Notes under the pieces: model-generated
The model's input: only the letters and a program-made list of their open reading frames with translations
Databases searched by the model: none
What the model was told of the DNA's origin: nothing
Shown: positions 1 through 10,592 of the stretch, one piece after another
How positions within the stretch are numbered: position 1 is the stretch's first letter
How the letters are laid out: the number at the start of each line of letters is the position of its first letter
Position numbers and translations under genes: made by a program
DNA from: Cudoniella acicularis
Taxonomy: Eukaryota > Ascomycota > Leotiomycetes > Helotiales > Helotiaceae
Assembly: GCA_013054445.1 (NCBI GenBank)
Contig: JAAMPI010000291.1
Location: forward strand, 1 to 45,065
Reading direction: 5' to 3'
DNA length: 45,065 nucleotides

Positions 1-1340
1 ATGTTGCCGTCTGTGTCGTAGACCTTGGGTTGGTGTTAGTGGTTTGTTGTATTGAAAAAGATGGGATTTAAAAATGTGGAAGGAGTGGTTGTGGGATGAT
101 TGATGATTTGCAGAGGATAGGGAAGTAAAATTAAGTCTATGGTTGTAGAATAGAGATATGATTTACCTTTGCCCAGCGATCATAGAGCTCTGTAGTAGAA
201 ACTGATTGGATAGGACGGGGGGGATGATGGAGTCGCCATTGTTAAAAGTAACCAACAAGGGCAAGAGAAACTTCCCGAGAGGTTTCTGTAGAAAATTTCA
301 AGTCAGAAATATGAATTTTTTTTTTGAATCACTTTGATTTGGGAGTGAGGAAGATATCTAAATTTTAAATAAATTGATGGCGATACTGCATAATGACTCA
401 CGCCGTCAAGTTATTGGCTCCGCGACCGCGGGAGCACGCCTATTGTAGTATCTTCGAAAATTACGAGAATGGAGGTTCTTTTGGATAATTGGGGGTGAAA
501 GGGGGGAATTTCAGAAAGAAAAGGGAACTCGGTTGCAACTTCTCTTTTCAAAGTAGGTGCCCGTTGAAAAGTTACAGTGATATCATGTAATAGGGCGGAG
601 TTGCGCCGAGTAGCTTGGCTAACCTATCCAGAGTTAGCGACCCCGCAGGGTTTTATTGGGTAGGGCGTTCACTCCCCCAAAAAAATAGGGCTCTTTGAAT
701 ACTGGACGAACATTATTTTTACAATTGTTAAATAAAACAAGAGAGTTAGTCCATATTTCTTTCGACCTTTACGAGTAACTTCCCTTTCATTTCGGTCTCC
801 GGCCCGTGTATAGTGCCCGCACGGAACGGCAACAAAACCGAAGCATCTTGATTCGCCAAACATCACTTAATTCTGTACGCAGTTAGACCGGGACAATTAT
901 TATCCCGCTCATTCTATACCTGCTAGCCAGATATGTATATTATCCCGGGATACTGGTTGCTCAAACTGATACTTCTGTACGTACAGTACAGTAGGCAGAG
1001 GGGGACGCGAGGCAAAAATCACATGATGAAGGATTGAAGTGGAGACAAGAGTGGAGGGAACTGGAGGCAACCTTTACTCGTCACCTCCTCTGAATTGCGG
1101 CGTGAGAATGTCTCCTGAATGGGCTCGCCGGAATAAGCGGGATGGCCAAAAGAGCAGGTGTAAAGGGAAGCATCATTGTCAGAATGTCGAGGATTGGGAT
1201 ATATAACCTGCTTTTCCCCCGACGAGAGTTAAATAGGAATACCAGCTTTTCAAAGGATCCTCAATTTCTACTTTCTGTCACTAGTTGAAAACTACAGAAT
1301 TTGTCTCCCGAAACTCGTATTTCATTGTCCAAAAAGCAAA
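1..1340. other. Intergenic, AT-rich, no gene seen
   Basis: No open frame here has the look of a conserved protein. The stretch is AT-rich with homopolymer runs. Its last part is presumably the promoter and 5' leader of the dehydrogenase that starts at 1341. I see no RNA gene or clear repeat. Confidence 0.5.
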
Positions 1341-2353
1341 ATGTCACCAACTATTATGAACGACTTGTTCAAGCTCGACGGCATGGTAGCCGTTGTTACA
1401 GGAGGTGCATCAGGAATTGGATATATGATGGTGAAGGCACTCATCGGCAACGGTGCAGCAAAAGTATATGTTTTAGGGGACAAGAAAGATGCGCTAGAAA
1501 GTGCTGCAAAAGAGATCGTAGGTTTTTGACCAGCGAAAAAAGGAGATCCAACTAACGATAAGAGTTCAACAGGACTCTCCAAGTTTCATCCCAATTCATT
1601 GCGATGTGACATCCAAATCCGACCTCCAAGCTGCGGTTGACCAAGTCACATTCGAGACAGGTCACATCAACCTACTCATCTGCAACGCCGGCAAAGCATT
1701 TAACTCCACTGCCAAGCAGCCAACACTCGAATCCAGCGTGAAAGAAATCCGGAATTACTTCTTCGACGAAACGACTTTTGAAGAGCAGACAGCTATACTA
1801 AACCTGAACACTACGGCTGTGCTCATGACATCTTTCGCTTTCATTGAGTTGCTGGATAATGGCAATAAAATCTCCAAGGCGACGAGCAATACACCGGAAG
1901 CGGGTGTCAGGAGCCAGATTATTGCAACGGGGAGTGCAGGCGCGTATGTTCGATACGGACTCGATTTTAGCTATAATGCTAGCAAGGCTGCAACGACGCA
2001 GATGATGAAGCATATGGCGAGTTCGTTGGTCCCTTGGGGGATTCGGTGTAATGTTGTTGCTCCGGGATGTGAGTATTGAGTTCCATTCCCTATATTCTCG
2101 TTGAACAGAGAAAATTGTGTGCTGAGAGTATTCATCAGGGTTCCCAAGCGCAATAACAGCACCTCTTATCAAAGAATTCGAACCAACAGGAGGAGTCATG
2201 CCCAAGTCATTGGTCCCAGCTGAGCGACTCGGAAGGGAGGAGGAAATGATTGGGACAGTGCTGTACCTCGCCTCGACAGCCGGAGCGTATTGCAATGGCA
2301 GTGTTGCCCTGGTTGATGGAGGTGTTTGTGCTCTGTATCCAAGTTCGTATTAA
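1341..2353 (+). CDS. Short-chain dehydrogenase/reductase (SDR), 3 exons
   Basis: This predicted NAD(P)(H)-dependent oxidoreductase of the classical SDR family is about 295 residues, normal for the family. Exons read as 1341-1517, 1573-2068 and 2139-2353. Both introns have good donors (GTAGGT, GTGAGT) and CAG acceptors, and the first has an ACTAAC branch point. Visible motifs are the Rossmann glycine motif TGGASGIG (residues 20-27), NAG of strand beta-4 (LLICNAG), and the catalytic set Ser180 (ATGSAGA), Tyr193 and Lys197 (YNASK). After the second splice the frame runs APGW into a typical C-terminus with an LYLAS...NGSVALVDGG segment. It most resembles fungal 3-oxoacyl-reductase/RhlG-like SDRs, but the substrate cannot be read from the sequence. 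No biosynthetic neighbours suggest a pathway. The start is the first in-frame ATG, just before the coenzyme-binding strand. Confidence 0.9.
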
Positions 2354-3463
2354 TTCCTGCATGGCGTAAATGACCTCGCCCGCAATAACCCACAAGTGCA
2401 CGGTGATTTTGGTCTTCCAGACCAATCAAGAACCTTGACCCCAGTGCGGTTACAAATCAAAAGTGGTGGAGGTCATTTACACTGCGTAGGAGTTGAGGAT
2501 GGTTGGATACGTGATATATGTTGAAGTAACACATCACGTATATATACGTGACATATGTATGGCGTGGCGTTGGTGTCCGAAACCAGTATCTGCAAGGAGT
2601 TCGCCACGTAGCGCCATCAAATGCCCGTCTAAAGCAGTAAATATTCAACGATTTTAGAATAATAACTAGTCAACTCTGTTTTCAGACGAAACCAGTGATC
2701 TTTTCTTATCCCCTGTCTCCACGTGATTGCCATTGCCCCTATTTAAGTGCAGGCAACAGAAGATCTACTGTCTCCAGAAGATCCAAAGAAGTTTCCAAGA
2801 ATTGACGTGCCGGTTTTCGAGATATGACAGCCAATTGGCCCCGCAATGGCGATTGTGCTCAGACGGTTGCGTATTTAGCCTTGATCGGCTGGCGATGAAA
2901 ACGATTTGGTGGCGTGTTGATTGGCTGGCCTGGGGTCAGAAACTGGAGCCAAACGAAAGGGGAGCAGTCCGAGGAACACGACCGAAACCACTCTTCTCTC
3001 TATCCACGCATCTGTCTCGCTCCAATTCCACTGCATCTCTCAATATAATTTTCGTGGCAAGGCAACGCATCCCATCGGCACCGGCATCGCGTGCTCCCAT
3101 GGCCTCATCCGCCGGGCGCCCACCTTCGAAGCAACCGCAACCCGCAGCAAAAGTCACAAATTCTTGAGCTTTCGGCCTCCTGGAACTACTCGACAACATC
3201 CTGGGCAGATCACCCAAACGGGCCAAACGGACAATACGGACGGGCACGAGCCACACGCAATCCCCAATTCCCCTTGACTAGGACCAGGTCCAGTCTGCAC
3301 TCTGCATTAATATTGAGGCAGAGACTGGTTCAGGCCAGGCGCAGATTCCTCCGTCGTCTCGCCGCCAGCAAGTTGTTTATTTCATATTTGCTTCTTCTGC
3401 GTCTGCGAAGCCCCAGGCCAAATCCCGAAGCTCTGGTCCACCGCTGGTCTCTGGAAAATCCCC
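2354..3463. other. Intergenic / probable long 5' leader
   Basis: No convincing gene. Open frames between about 2727 and 3477 overlap on both strands in a GC-richer, CT-rich stretch, as in promoters and 5' leaders of fungal housekeeping genes. They are probably upstream sequence of the gene at 3464. A CACGTG site lies at 2720-2725. Confidence 0.4.
2720..2725. promoter_or_regulatory. CACGTG (E-box-like) upstream of the 3.5-kb gene
   Basis: A palindromic CACGTG in the context CCACGTGATT. The same hexamer recurs upstream of several other genes in the window. Binding by a Cbf1/USF-type bHLH factor is inference. Confidence 0.3.
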
Positions 3464-4171
3464 GTGCCATTCAATAATTGTTCGTTGCTGCTGGGATCTA
3501 CCAGGACACCAAGAATGCTGGCCAACGGCAAGTCGAATGGGCGTTTCGAGCTGCCGCAGCTCACGCCCGTCAACTTCTCTCTCACAGATGGCACCGACAT
3601 CCCTCCTCCACTACCAGACTCGCCCATTGAAGAGAAACCGCCGCCGCCAGCTCTGAAGACGCAGACGCAGTCTCAACCTGTCACCACAACTACCATCACC
3701 GCGAACGGACGCGCTGTGACGCCAACCATTGCGAACGGAAACGGGATCCACGATGAACGCAGTCGAACGAGTGGCACTGACATTCCGCCCCTGAGTCCGG
3801 CCTCCACCACAAGACCTAGCAGCATCCGCCGTTTTTTGTCGAGGAAGTCTCTCAACCAAAATTTCATCGATGGCTCGCATCACAATGGCCAGTCGCAGGA
3901 GGATTTGGCGGGTATTCTGAGGCCAGACAGCCCGAGCAGCTTCAGCACGAAGAGTAAATCGGGTGGGAGGAAAAGCGGTAGCTGGTTCAGACGTTTCTCG
4001 TCCAGCAGCGCGGTGAGCCGCTCCAGCGCAATGTACGAACAACAGAAGACAGAACACCGAAGAGGACCACCACCACCGAAATTACCAGAGCTGAATCAAT
4101 TGGAGGCGAAGATACCCGAGGATGATGAGGGAAGCTTAGGCGCGGAGGACATGTTCAAGAACATCAAGTAG
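3464..4171 (+). CDS. Disordered Ser/Pro-rich protein of unknown function
   Basis: A single-exon frame of 235 codons that I cannot assign to a family. It is rich in Pro, Ser, Thr and charged residues and is probably mostly disordered. It has two near-copies of a short motif (GTDIPPPLPDSP and GTDIPPLSP) and basic-serine patches (SIRRFLSRKSLN; KSGGRKSGSWFRRFSSSS) typical of phosphorylation or membrane-binding segments. A PPPPKLPEL stretch precedes an acidic tail ending AEDMFKNIK. The second methionine (codon 17-18, near 3515, MLANGKSNGRFELP) could be the true start, because the preceding residues look less protein-like. Codon use and the lack of stops favour a real gene. There is no evidence for enzymatic function. 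Confidence 0.7.
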   Translation: MPFNNCSLLLGSTRTPRMLANGKSNGRFELPQLTPVNFSLTDGTDIPPPLPDSPIEEKPPPPALKTQTQSQPVTTTTITANGRAVTPTIANGNGIHDERSRTSGTDIPPLSPASTTRPSSIRRFLSRKSLNQNFIDGSHHNGQSQEDLAGILRPDSPSSFSTKSKSGGRKSGSWFRRFSSSSAVSRSSAMYEQQKTEHRRGPPPPKLPELNQLEAKIPEDDEGSLGAEDMFKNIK

Positions 4172-5011
4172 GAGGGAGGAATACCCGGTTGTTGAGAGTG
4201 CTACGCGATATGGCTGGATGTTGTCATGGTCACCGATGCTGGCATGGTTCACGAAGTTTGGACGGCTGGAGAGAAAGCGGAGAAGGGAGACTGTTAATCG
4301 AGATACCCGGCTCGGACTGAGCAACACCACCGCTCTTTTTCTTTATTCTTTAGTTAAGCTCCTGTATCGGTATTGTTGTTGATTCGACATCTTGGGAGGT
4401 TGTCTTTTCGGGCATAGTAATGCCTCGCTGGCAGCACTTGTAATACTGACAGATTATTGGATCACCATGATATATCTTGGGGTTTAAAAATATTCATTTG
4501 TTAGTATTGATATGGGAAAAAGAGTCGCTGGGGCTTTGCTTTGTGTCCCGGTTTTGTACTTGGCTTATCCAAAATTTGGCCCGCTGTTCTCAGCTAGCAA
4601 CCTAATCGTAAATGTAAAATCTTCTTGAGTCATGGCAAACCACGTCTTACCAAACTGCTTGGAGAAGCTTGAACTGATTGTCGGTGTAAATTTAATTCTA
4701 CTTCGGGTCTAAATGTAACAAAAATCGGTACTTCTTTTATTGCACGAACAGAGCTCCTTCATCAACCAGGAACTGAAGTTAAGAATAGGTTCGAAATATT
4801 CAAGATATCCGTGGAAGCTTATCAGTTAAACTTCTCTCCTAATCAAAGCCCATGCAGTCTCGACATGCAAGCCAAGTGCCTCTGTCACGCACCACGTGAG
4901 GCCCCTGCATGAATAGCCCGAGGTAACAGTTGCAGTAGCTTTACATCCCGCTTAAACGTCATAACATTTTTGAAGCTTCGCGGAGCTGAACAAACAACCA
5001 ACAACACCACA
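4172..5011. other. Intergenic
   Basis: Holds the 3' end of the upstream gene and the promoter of etr1. There is no supported gene. A CACGTG lies at 4893-4898. Confidence 0.5.
4893..4898. promoter_or_regulatory. CACGTG upstream of etr1
   Basis: CACGTG in the context ACCACGTGAGG, about 115 bp before the etr1 start codon. Functional binding is inferred only from recurrence of the motif in this window. Confidence 0.35.
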
Positions 5012-6273
5012 ATGGCCTTTTCAAAAACTGCGCAAGCTAGGCCAGGCTCGTTAGCAGCTCTGCCTCGAGCATCGGCCCGCCGCTGTGGGCCAACGATATG
5101 CAAGAGGCATAAATCAGGACCATACGGCTATACGCAAGCCAAAGCTCTGGTGTATTCAAAATATGGCAGTCCGTCCGATGTCCTCTCGTATGGACCTTAT
5201 AACCCCTAACATACCTCAAATTCAGCTAACAAACCTCCAGCCTCCATACACATTCGATCTCGCCCTCTCTTCCCTCACAATCGCTCCTCCTCCGCGCCCT
5301 CGCAACACCCATCAACCCCGCAGACATAAACCAAATCCAAGGCGTCTACCCCTCCCGACCACCCTTCACCTCCCTCCTCGGGACCTCGCAGCCCAGCGCC
5401 GTCGGCGGCAATGAAGGCTGCTTCGAAATTGCATCCGTCGGCTCGTCCGTCAAGGACCTGCAGAAAGGAGACTGGGTCATCATGCGCTCGACCGGCTTCG
5501 GAACCTGGCGCACACACACCCTCGCCTCCTCTACCGATGTGTTGAAGATTGAGAATAAAGAAGGCCTGACCCCTATACAAGTCGGCACCGTGAGCGTGAA
5601 TCCTTGCACCGCTTACCGCATGCTCAAGGATTTCGAAACGTTAGAAGGGGGGAAAGACTGGTTTATCCAGAATGGAGCCAATAGCGGTGTTGGAAGGGCA
5701 GCTATCCAGCTTGGCAAATCCTGGGGATTGAAATCAATAAACGTTATTAGGGATCGGCCATCGAAGGAAGATACCGAGGCCATGAGGAATGAGCTACTAG
5801 AACTGGGTGCAACGAAGGTGGTCACGGAGTCGGAATTACAATCCAAGGGCTTCGGGGAACAGGTTAAGGAGTGGACGAATGGCGGAAGAGAGCAAATAAA
5901 AGTTGGCTTGAATTGTGTGGGGGGAAAGCAAACACTTGCTATGACGAAGAATCTCTCTCCAAGCGGACACCTCATAACCTACGGCGCAATGTCGAAACAG
6001 CCGCTCGACCTGCCCACCGGTCTCCTGATCTTCAAAGATCTGAAATTCAGTGGATTCTGGGTTAGTAGGTGGAGTGATGCGAACCCGGAGAAGAAGAAGA
6101 GGACGGTGGAGGAGATACTGGGGATGACAAGGAAAGGGGACTTTAAGGATGTGCCGGTGCAGGAGCTGAAATGGGATTGGGGGACTGAGGAGGTGACGTT
6201 GAAGAGTGCTGTTGAGGGGACTTTGGAGGGGTTTAGGGCTGGGAAGGGGGTGTTTATTTATGGTGATACGTGA
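5012..6273 (+). CDS. etr1: Mitochondrial 2-enoyl thioester reductase Etr1 (MECR)
   Basis: The NADPH-dependent enoyl-ACP/CoA reductase of mitochondrial type II fatty acid synthesis, needed for lipoic acid supply and respiration. Two exons (5012-5187 and 5241-6273) encode about 402 residues, a normal length. The 53-bp intron (GTATGG...CCAG) restores the family segment DVLSLHTHSIS across the junction. The N-terminus is Ala/Arg-rich without early acids, as expected of a matrix-targeting peptide. Family landmarks are ATPINPADINQIQGVYPSRP with the probable catalytic Tyr95, the NEG loop, VGTVSVNPCTAYRML, and the NADPH-binding GANSGVGRAAIQLG from Gly204. Later come LNCVGGKQT and ITYGAMSKQPL. It stands alone on the + strand. 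The start is the first ATG in frame with the targeting sequence. Confidence 0.95.
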
Positions 6274-7306
6274 GGTGATGACGTGAGATGAATAGTATGA
6301 ATATCGAATATACCCCTTCGAAGAAAGTCCTTCAAAGGCTGTTGTTAAATTGTTGATTTTCAGAACATTATTTCGTCAAGTGACGGAAACCTTTAATATT
6401 GTTATCCTGTGAAACACGGTATAAGCAAACTACTAGAAAATAATTAAATTTCGTACTCGACGACTCTCAAGGCAAGTGCTACATCCTTTGCTCCGGCGTT
6501 TCCCACCACTTACATGTAATTCATAAACATTATATTCCAATGAGAATTTCAACATTACATTGCTTGAAAAATAATTAAAAAAATTACAATAGGTATACAC
6601 CTCTCCTCGCAAAATAAATTCACGAAACGATCTTCGGGGCTTCGAAAGAGAAAAAAAAAAAGACCTACTCACGGTAACTCCACTACCAAACCTCGCTTGC
6701 ACTTCCAAAGTGCTGAATGAAACACATCTTCCAATCAGAATTCAAAAAATTGCTTCCAGAGTCCATTTTACACCTCAAAAATCTGCCCTCCCCCTTCAAA
6801 TAAAACCTCTTCATGCGACTCCTATCCAAACAGCTCCCTGATTTCCAAATTCCAATTTCCTCAGCATAAAGCAAGAAAATGGAAAGCAACACCAAGAAGA
6901 GTCATTCCAGCACTACCGGTATTAAAATATCCTCCGTACCTCACCCTTTGGCTACCAATTCCCATCTAAACCCCCGCCAACAACTAGCAACACAAACTAC
7001 ATCTTTCACCTCATCATTATTTCGCTTACATATGTTTCAAGCTGACCAACACCGAAAAGGAGCCGAATTCAATAGCAGGAGACGCTGTTGTGATTGCTAT
7101 GCTATCTATGCATCAAAAGCACGCTGAGCTATTTGTAAAATTTGGCCCGAGCTGCCGAAAGGCGCGATTTTCCATTCCAATATCAAAGTGATCCAAACGC
7201 CACCCTGCCCATCCATTCATCCCGTGACAGATCCATCCCAGCGAGCAAATGCACCGCAACCAAAGAACCAACCAAATGCAATGCATAAAAGTAGAATGAT
7301 ATCGCT
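6274..7306. other. Intergenic between convergent genes
   Basis: AT-rich stretch between etr1 (+) and the 3' end of NC2-beta (-). An 82-codon frame at 6879-7127 (+) begins with ATG but has no recognisable domain and low-complexity composition. I do not support it as a gene. Confidence 0.4.
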
Positions 7307-10300
7307 CTATCCATGTCGTTGAGCAGCATCACGGAATGCCGCCTCTTGCATGGCTAGAAGTTGCTCGGTAGAAAGACCGCTTTGCTCGAGCTTGTTGGCC
7401 TTCTTCTCCCGACCCTGCCATGAAATCAATAGATGTCCTCGTTTGAACAATGAAATACACCCAGATCACATACCTTTAGTTGCTCCTTATGTTCATTTGC
7501 AACCTCCATAATATCCGGAACATAGTCTCCAAAGCCCAATTGCTCCAAGGCCTTGGTGATGTGTTCACATGCAATCGTCTTCTTGCTCTCCTTCTCACTA
7601 ATTTCATTGGCCTCGGACGAAATCAGGGTAATGAACTCGACGCAGCATTCAATGAGAAGGTCCCGAGCATCTTTTCCGAATGCCAAGCCAGAAGAGGGAG
7701 GCAGAATTTCGGTTACGATCTTTTGGACAGTAGCTACCGAAACAAGTATATTAGCACATAAAATCAACAAAATGCCAGAAAGAACTAGAACTTGATCGAG
7801 AATTATTTCCAGTATGCCGTCTAATCGCTGTCGAATGATTCCAAATGCATGTTCCATGATTATGATTGTCATGTGTTTTACAAGGCTGTCCCACTAACTA
7901 GAAAAGTCTTGAATTGGCATTTCAAGTGCGGAAATCATAAGGCCAACCAATCTTTTGAATCTCTCTATCGCTGGGTTGACAGTGCGGTTTATGTTCGGGT
8001 TTGGCGATCAAAGCAAGGGGTCCCACGCGCCCTTCCTCCGCCTCATCGGTAAAGTGGGAAAATGAGTGTGTACTTGGTTGAGGGGGTTTCGGAGGATTTG
8101 ATTGACGATTTCGTAGAGGTATTCCGAATTCAGGGACATTACGGCCCATAAACTCCTCATCTCCATCCGACAAGCTGCCTAAGAATACCCATCTAGGTCG
8201 AGGTCTGTTGTGTGAGATGAGTGCCTTGTCGAGGCTCGCAAAAGAATTGCCATTCGGCAGTTTTTTTGTTGCTGAATAAGATTGTTGGTTGCTAGTCATG
8301 TTGAGATTCGTCTGAAGGCTCGTCCCGGCTGTGGTCTGAGAAATAGTCCCGTTTGGAGGTAATATTGTGACGGAGTAAGATGAAGTTGGACGAGGCCTAA
8401 ATTCAGCCGCCCAAACATTTCTACCGTCTCCACCACTAGCTGTGCCATGACTCGATTGTTGCTGGCCAGTCATGTTAAGATACGGAGAAGGGTTCATCCA
8501 GGCCCCAGTATGGGAAACTGTGCCATTTGGAGGCATCGTTGTAATATGATGAGACGATGTCGGAAGAGGCCTAGATGCAGTTTCCCAGCTACCTCCACTA
8601 CTTTCACCACTAGCTGCGGTATGACTCGATTTGCGGTGGCCAGTCTTGTTGAGATTCGAATAAGGGCTCCTCCAGTCTCTAGTCTGGGAAACGGTCCCGT
8701 TTGGAGGCATCGATATAATAGGATGAGACGACGTCGGAAGAGGTTCGGATTCAGTCGCCAGGATGTTGCCCTCGTGCTCTTCTTTATATGATTCAGGGCC
8801 GCCAAGGCTTTCAGCAAGATGAGCTTGGGCTTGGCTAGGTTGGGCGGTTGAGGCTGGCTGTCGACTGCTACTGCTGCTTGGAGCAACAGGGGCTAGTTGT
8901 TTCTCTGTGCGGTCTCCACCACTAGTTGCGCTACGCCTCGATTGCTGTTGTACCTATTTTATAAAGCCCACTCTGATAAAAGGCTGATCTTGAATTACTC
9001 TAGTGTTATCCAATGCGTCCTGAGCAGCCACAGCACATTCTAGTTCTCTGTAGTCGACGTATATGAAAGCTTTGGTTTTTCGAAAAGAAATGAGCTCTCC
9101 AAAAGCCCGGAATTTATCCCTAAATTCTGGGTAGTCGAAGAACTTGGGATCAAGAAGAAGGATGAACAAAAATCGACTCGGTGGATTGCTCCCGTACCCA
9201 CAATCGTCCTTTGCTTCTCTGTAGAACGTTGGTTCGGATGAAGGATTCTTGATCTCCGACAAATGTGGAGAACCAAGCTTTTTGGGGTTTGGCTGAGGAT
9301 GAGATGTTTGCTGTGGAGGATAGCTAAAGTTGGAGGTCGGCTTGCGCGTGTACGAATGGCGATGGACAACTGAACGAAGTACTGGACGGAGTAAGCCCTG
9401 AATCAGAGTATTTATTTGAAGAAAAGGGCCAAACGGTACAGGGGGATTTGATAAGGCAAAAGGAATAGGTTGGGCGATGTACTTCGAATGGGAGAATGCT
9501 ATTTGTTGTAGCTGAGTGTAGGGCTGAGCCAGACTCTGTACCCTAGTAGTTTGGAGTAGAGAAGCCTCTGATCTTGGGCCTTGGTAAAGATACGGCTCAG
9601 CTAGGATTTGTGCCACGGTAGTTGGGATTGTAGCGGTATTTGAGCCTGGGTGCTATAATCGTTGGGGGAGGATTCAGCTAGCATAAAGGTGGCAGCATCT
9701 GGCCTCAATTCGTTCGGTTCTTTATCAGCCGGTGGCGGATGACTCGGAGAATAGGAAGCCACTGGTGATAAGTAATGTTATCTGCTCTCTGTTAGATCTG
9801 ATGCTCCATAAAAGGTAGGACTCGATTGGATAAGGGGCGGCAGGACTGGTCATTAGGGCTTCGAGATCGGATGCAGGAAAGAGAGCAATGTCACTTACAT
9901 GAGAGCGAACGCGAGACTCGACAGTCAAGCCTCAGAATTGACCGACCCAACCTACTGATTCCACGGATTGTCCTCGAGGTTGCCATTCAGAACCGCAAAC
10001 TCATGGACAAGCCGTAGATTCGGGATAGATCTGATACGTGCAAAAAGCAGTAGGAATGGCGATTTGGGGTTTTTGATAACGATTGACGGTAATAACGATG
10101 GCAGTGTCGTATCCAATGGTAGCGATTATGTCGATATTGTTGTTTGAAAAAAAGGGAAAAAACCTGTGAGAGAAAGCAAGGGTACATTACCTTTAGGAAG
10201 CGACAAATCATCGTTACCTAGAAGGGAAGCGACGTTAGCCTCGATCTTTGACCTACGCATACCGATAGCCAGGGAAAGTGCAAAAATTCCAAGGGGTGGA

Positions 10301-10592
10301 GAAAACCCCTTGAGTTCCTCGAGGAGAACCGAGTGCTTTCCCTCAGTCATGATAGTTTTGGGAAAGCGCGATTTAATCGATTTGCATAGGATGAGGGTCT
10401 AAGGATGAGCAAAAATTGGAGATGAAGAATATTTCAATGGGCTGTATTCACTGGAATCGTAAAACACCATTTTCTTGACATCGCCAAAATTCTGCCGTGC
10501 ACAACTTGCGCTGGTCCGGATTCATGATATCGATATCAAAATTGAAAGCGAGGCGGAAGCAGCGACTTACTACCAAACTCCCTGTCCGACAT
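7307..10592 (-). CDS. ncb2: NC2-beta (Dr1/Ncb2) histone-fold repressor, 4 exons with a giant intron
   Basis: Beta subunit of negative cofactor 2, which with NC2-alpha binds TBP on promoter DNA and controls RNA polymerase II initiation in the nucleus. Exons, transcription order: 10592-10571 (MSDREFG plus the first base of the Ser codon), 10217-10191 (rest of the Ser codon plus NDDLSLPK), 7733-7474 (histone fold from ATVQKIVTEILP through ANEHKEQLK) and 7414-7307 (GREKKANKLEQSG... to stop), 138 residues in all. Every junction recreates the strongly conserved family sequence: SNDDLSLPK splits at exon 1/2, PKATVQK at exon 2/3, and EQLKGREKK at exon 3/4. Intron 2 runs 10190-7734, about 2457 bp, with donor GTAATG, branch point GCTAATA and acceptor GGTAG. 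That is extremely long for a fungal intron and it holds a damaged gene on the same strand (see 7922-9986). Introns 1 and 3 are about 353 and 59 bp. Confidence 0.92.
7922..9986 (-). pseudogene. Damaged RRM-containing gene nested in the NC2-beta intron
   Basis: Long same-strand coding remnants lie wholly inside intron 2 of NC2-beta. A frame from about 9616 to 8954 encodes a Gln/Pro-rich region and then an RRM-like fold (DKFRAFGELISFRKTKAF, IYVDYRELECAVAAQDAL, FIRVGFIK). It ends at a TAG (8956-8954). The same frame then stays open, with no shift, from 8953 to 7922. That part starts VQQQSRRSATSGGD and holds three 58-residue repeats centred on PPNGTVS/PPNGTIS. Upstream, a frame with coding character (9777 to about 9605) includes SYSPSHPPPADKEPNE and MLAESSPNDYSTQ. 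It is offset by a frameshift or an unseen intron. A possible first exon (9986-9899, MATSRTIRGISRLG) splices with GTAAGT into 9845, then meets TAA at 9780-9778. The two in-frame stops could each come from Gln codons by C-to-T change. Exact lesions depend on the true exon structure, and readthrough or sequence error cannot be excluded. Confidence 0.6.
8200..8740 (-). repeat. Three tandem 174-bp in-frame repeats
   Basis: Three imperfect direct copies with equivalent positions at 8710, 8536 and 8362, exactly 174 bp (58 codons) apart. Each encodes the pattern [RE]PxPTSS...[ML]PPNGT[VI]S...[NY]LN[KM]T...SS. The preserved codon spacing shows that the repeats grew while the frame was translated. A partial earlier copy may exist at the start of the block (QQQS...TSGGD near 8940). 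Confidence 0.8.

Noticed and set aside
1798..2295. 165-codon frame antisense to the SDR
   Set aside because: It is a shadow of the SDR coding strand, whose motifs and splice junctions are clear.
3611..4057. 148-codon frame antisense to the Ser/Pro-rich gene
   Set aside because: Arg/Ala-rich shadow of the low-complexity sense frame.
6879..7127. 82-codon frame between etr1 and NC2-beta
   Set aside because: It starts with ATG but is Ser/Thr/His low complexity, with no domain and no splice continuation.
8954..8970. Tiny intron removing the TAG between the RRM and repeat frames
   Set aside because: No GT donor lies just upstream with an AG acceptor at a workable distance; the GTACAACAG after the stop is far too short to be an intron.
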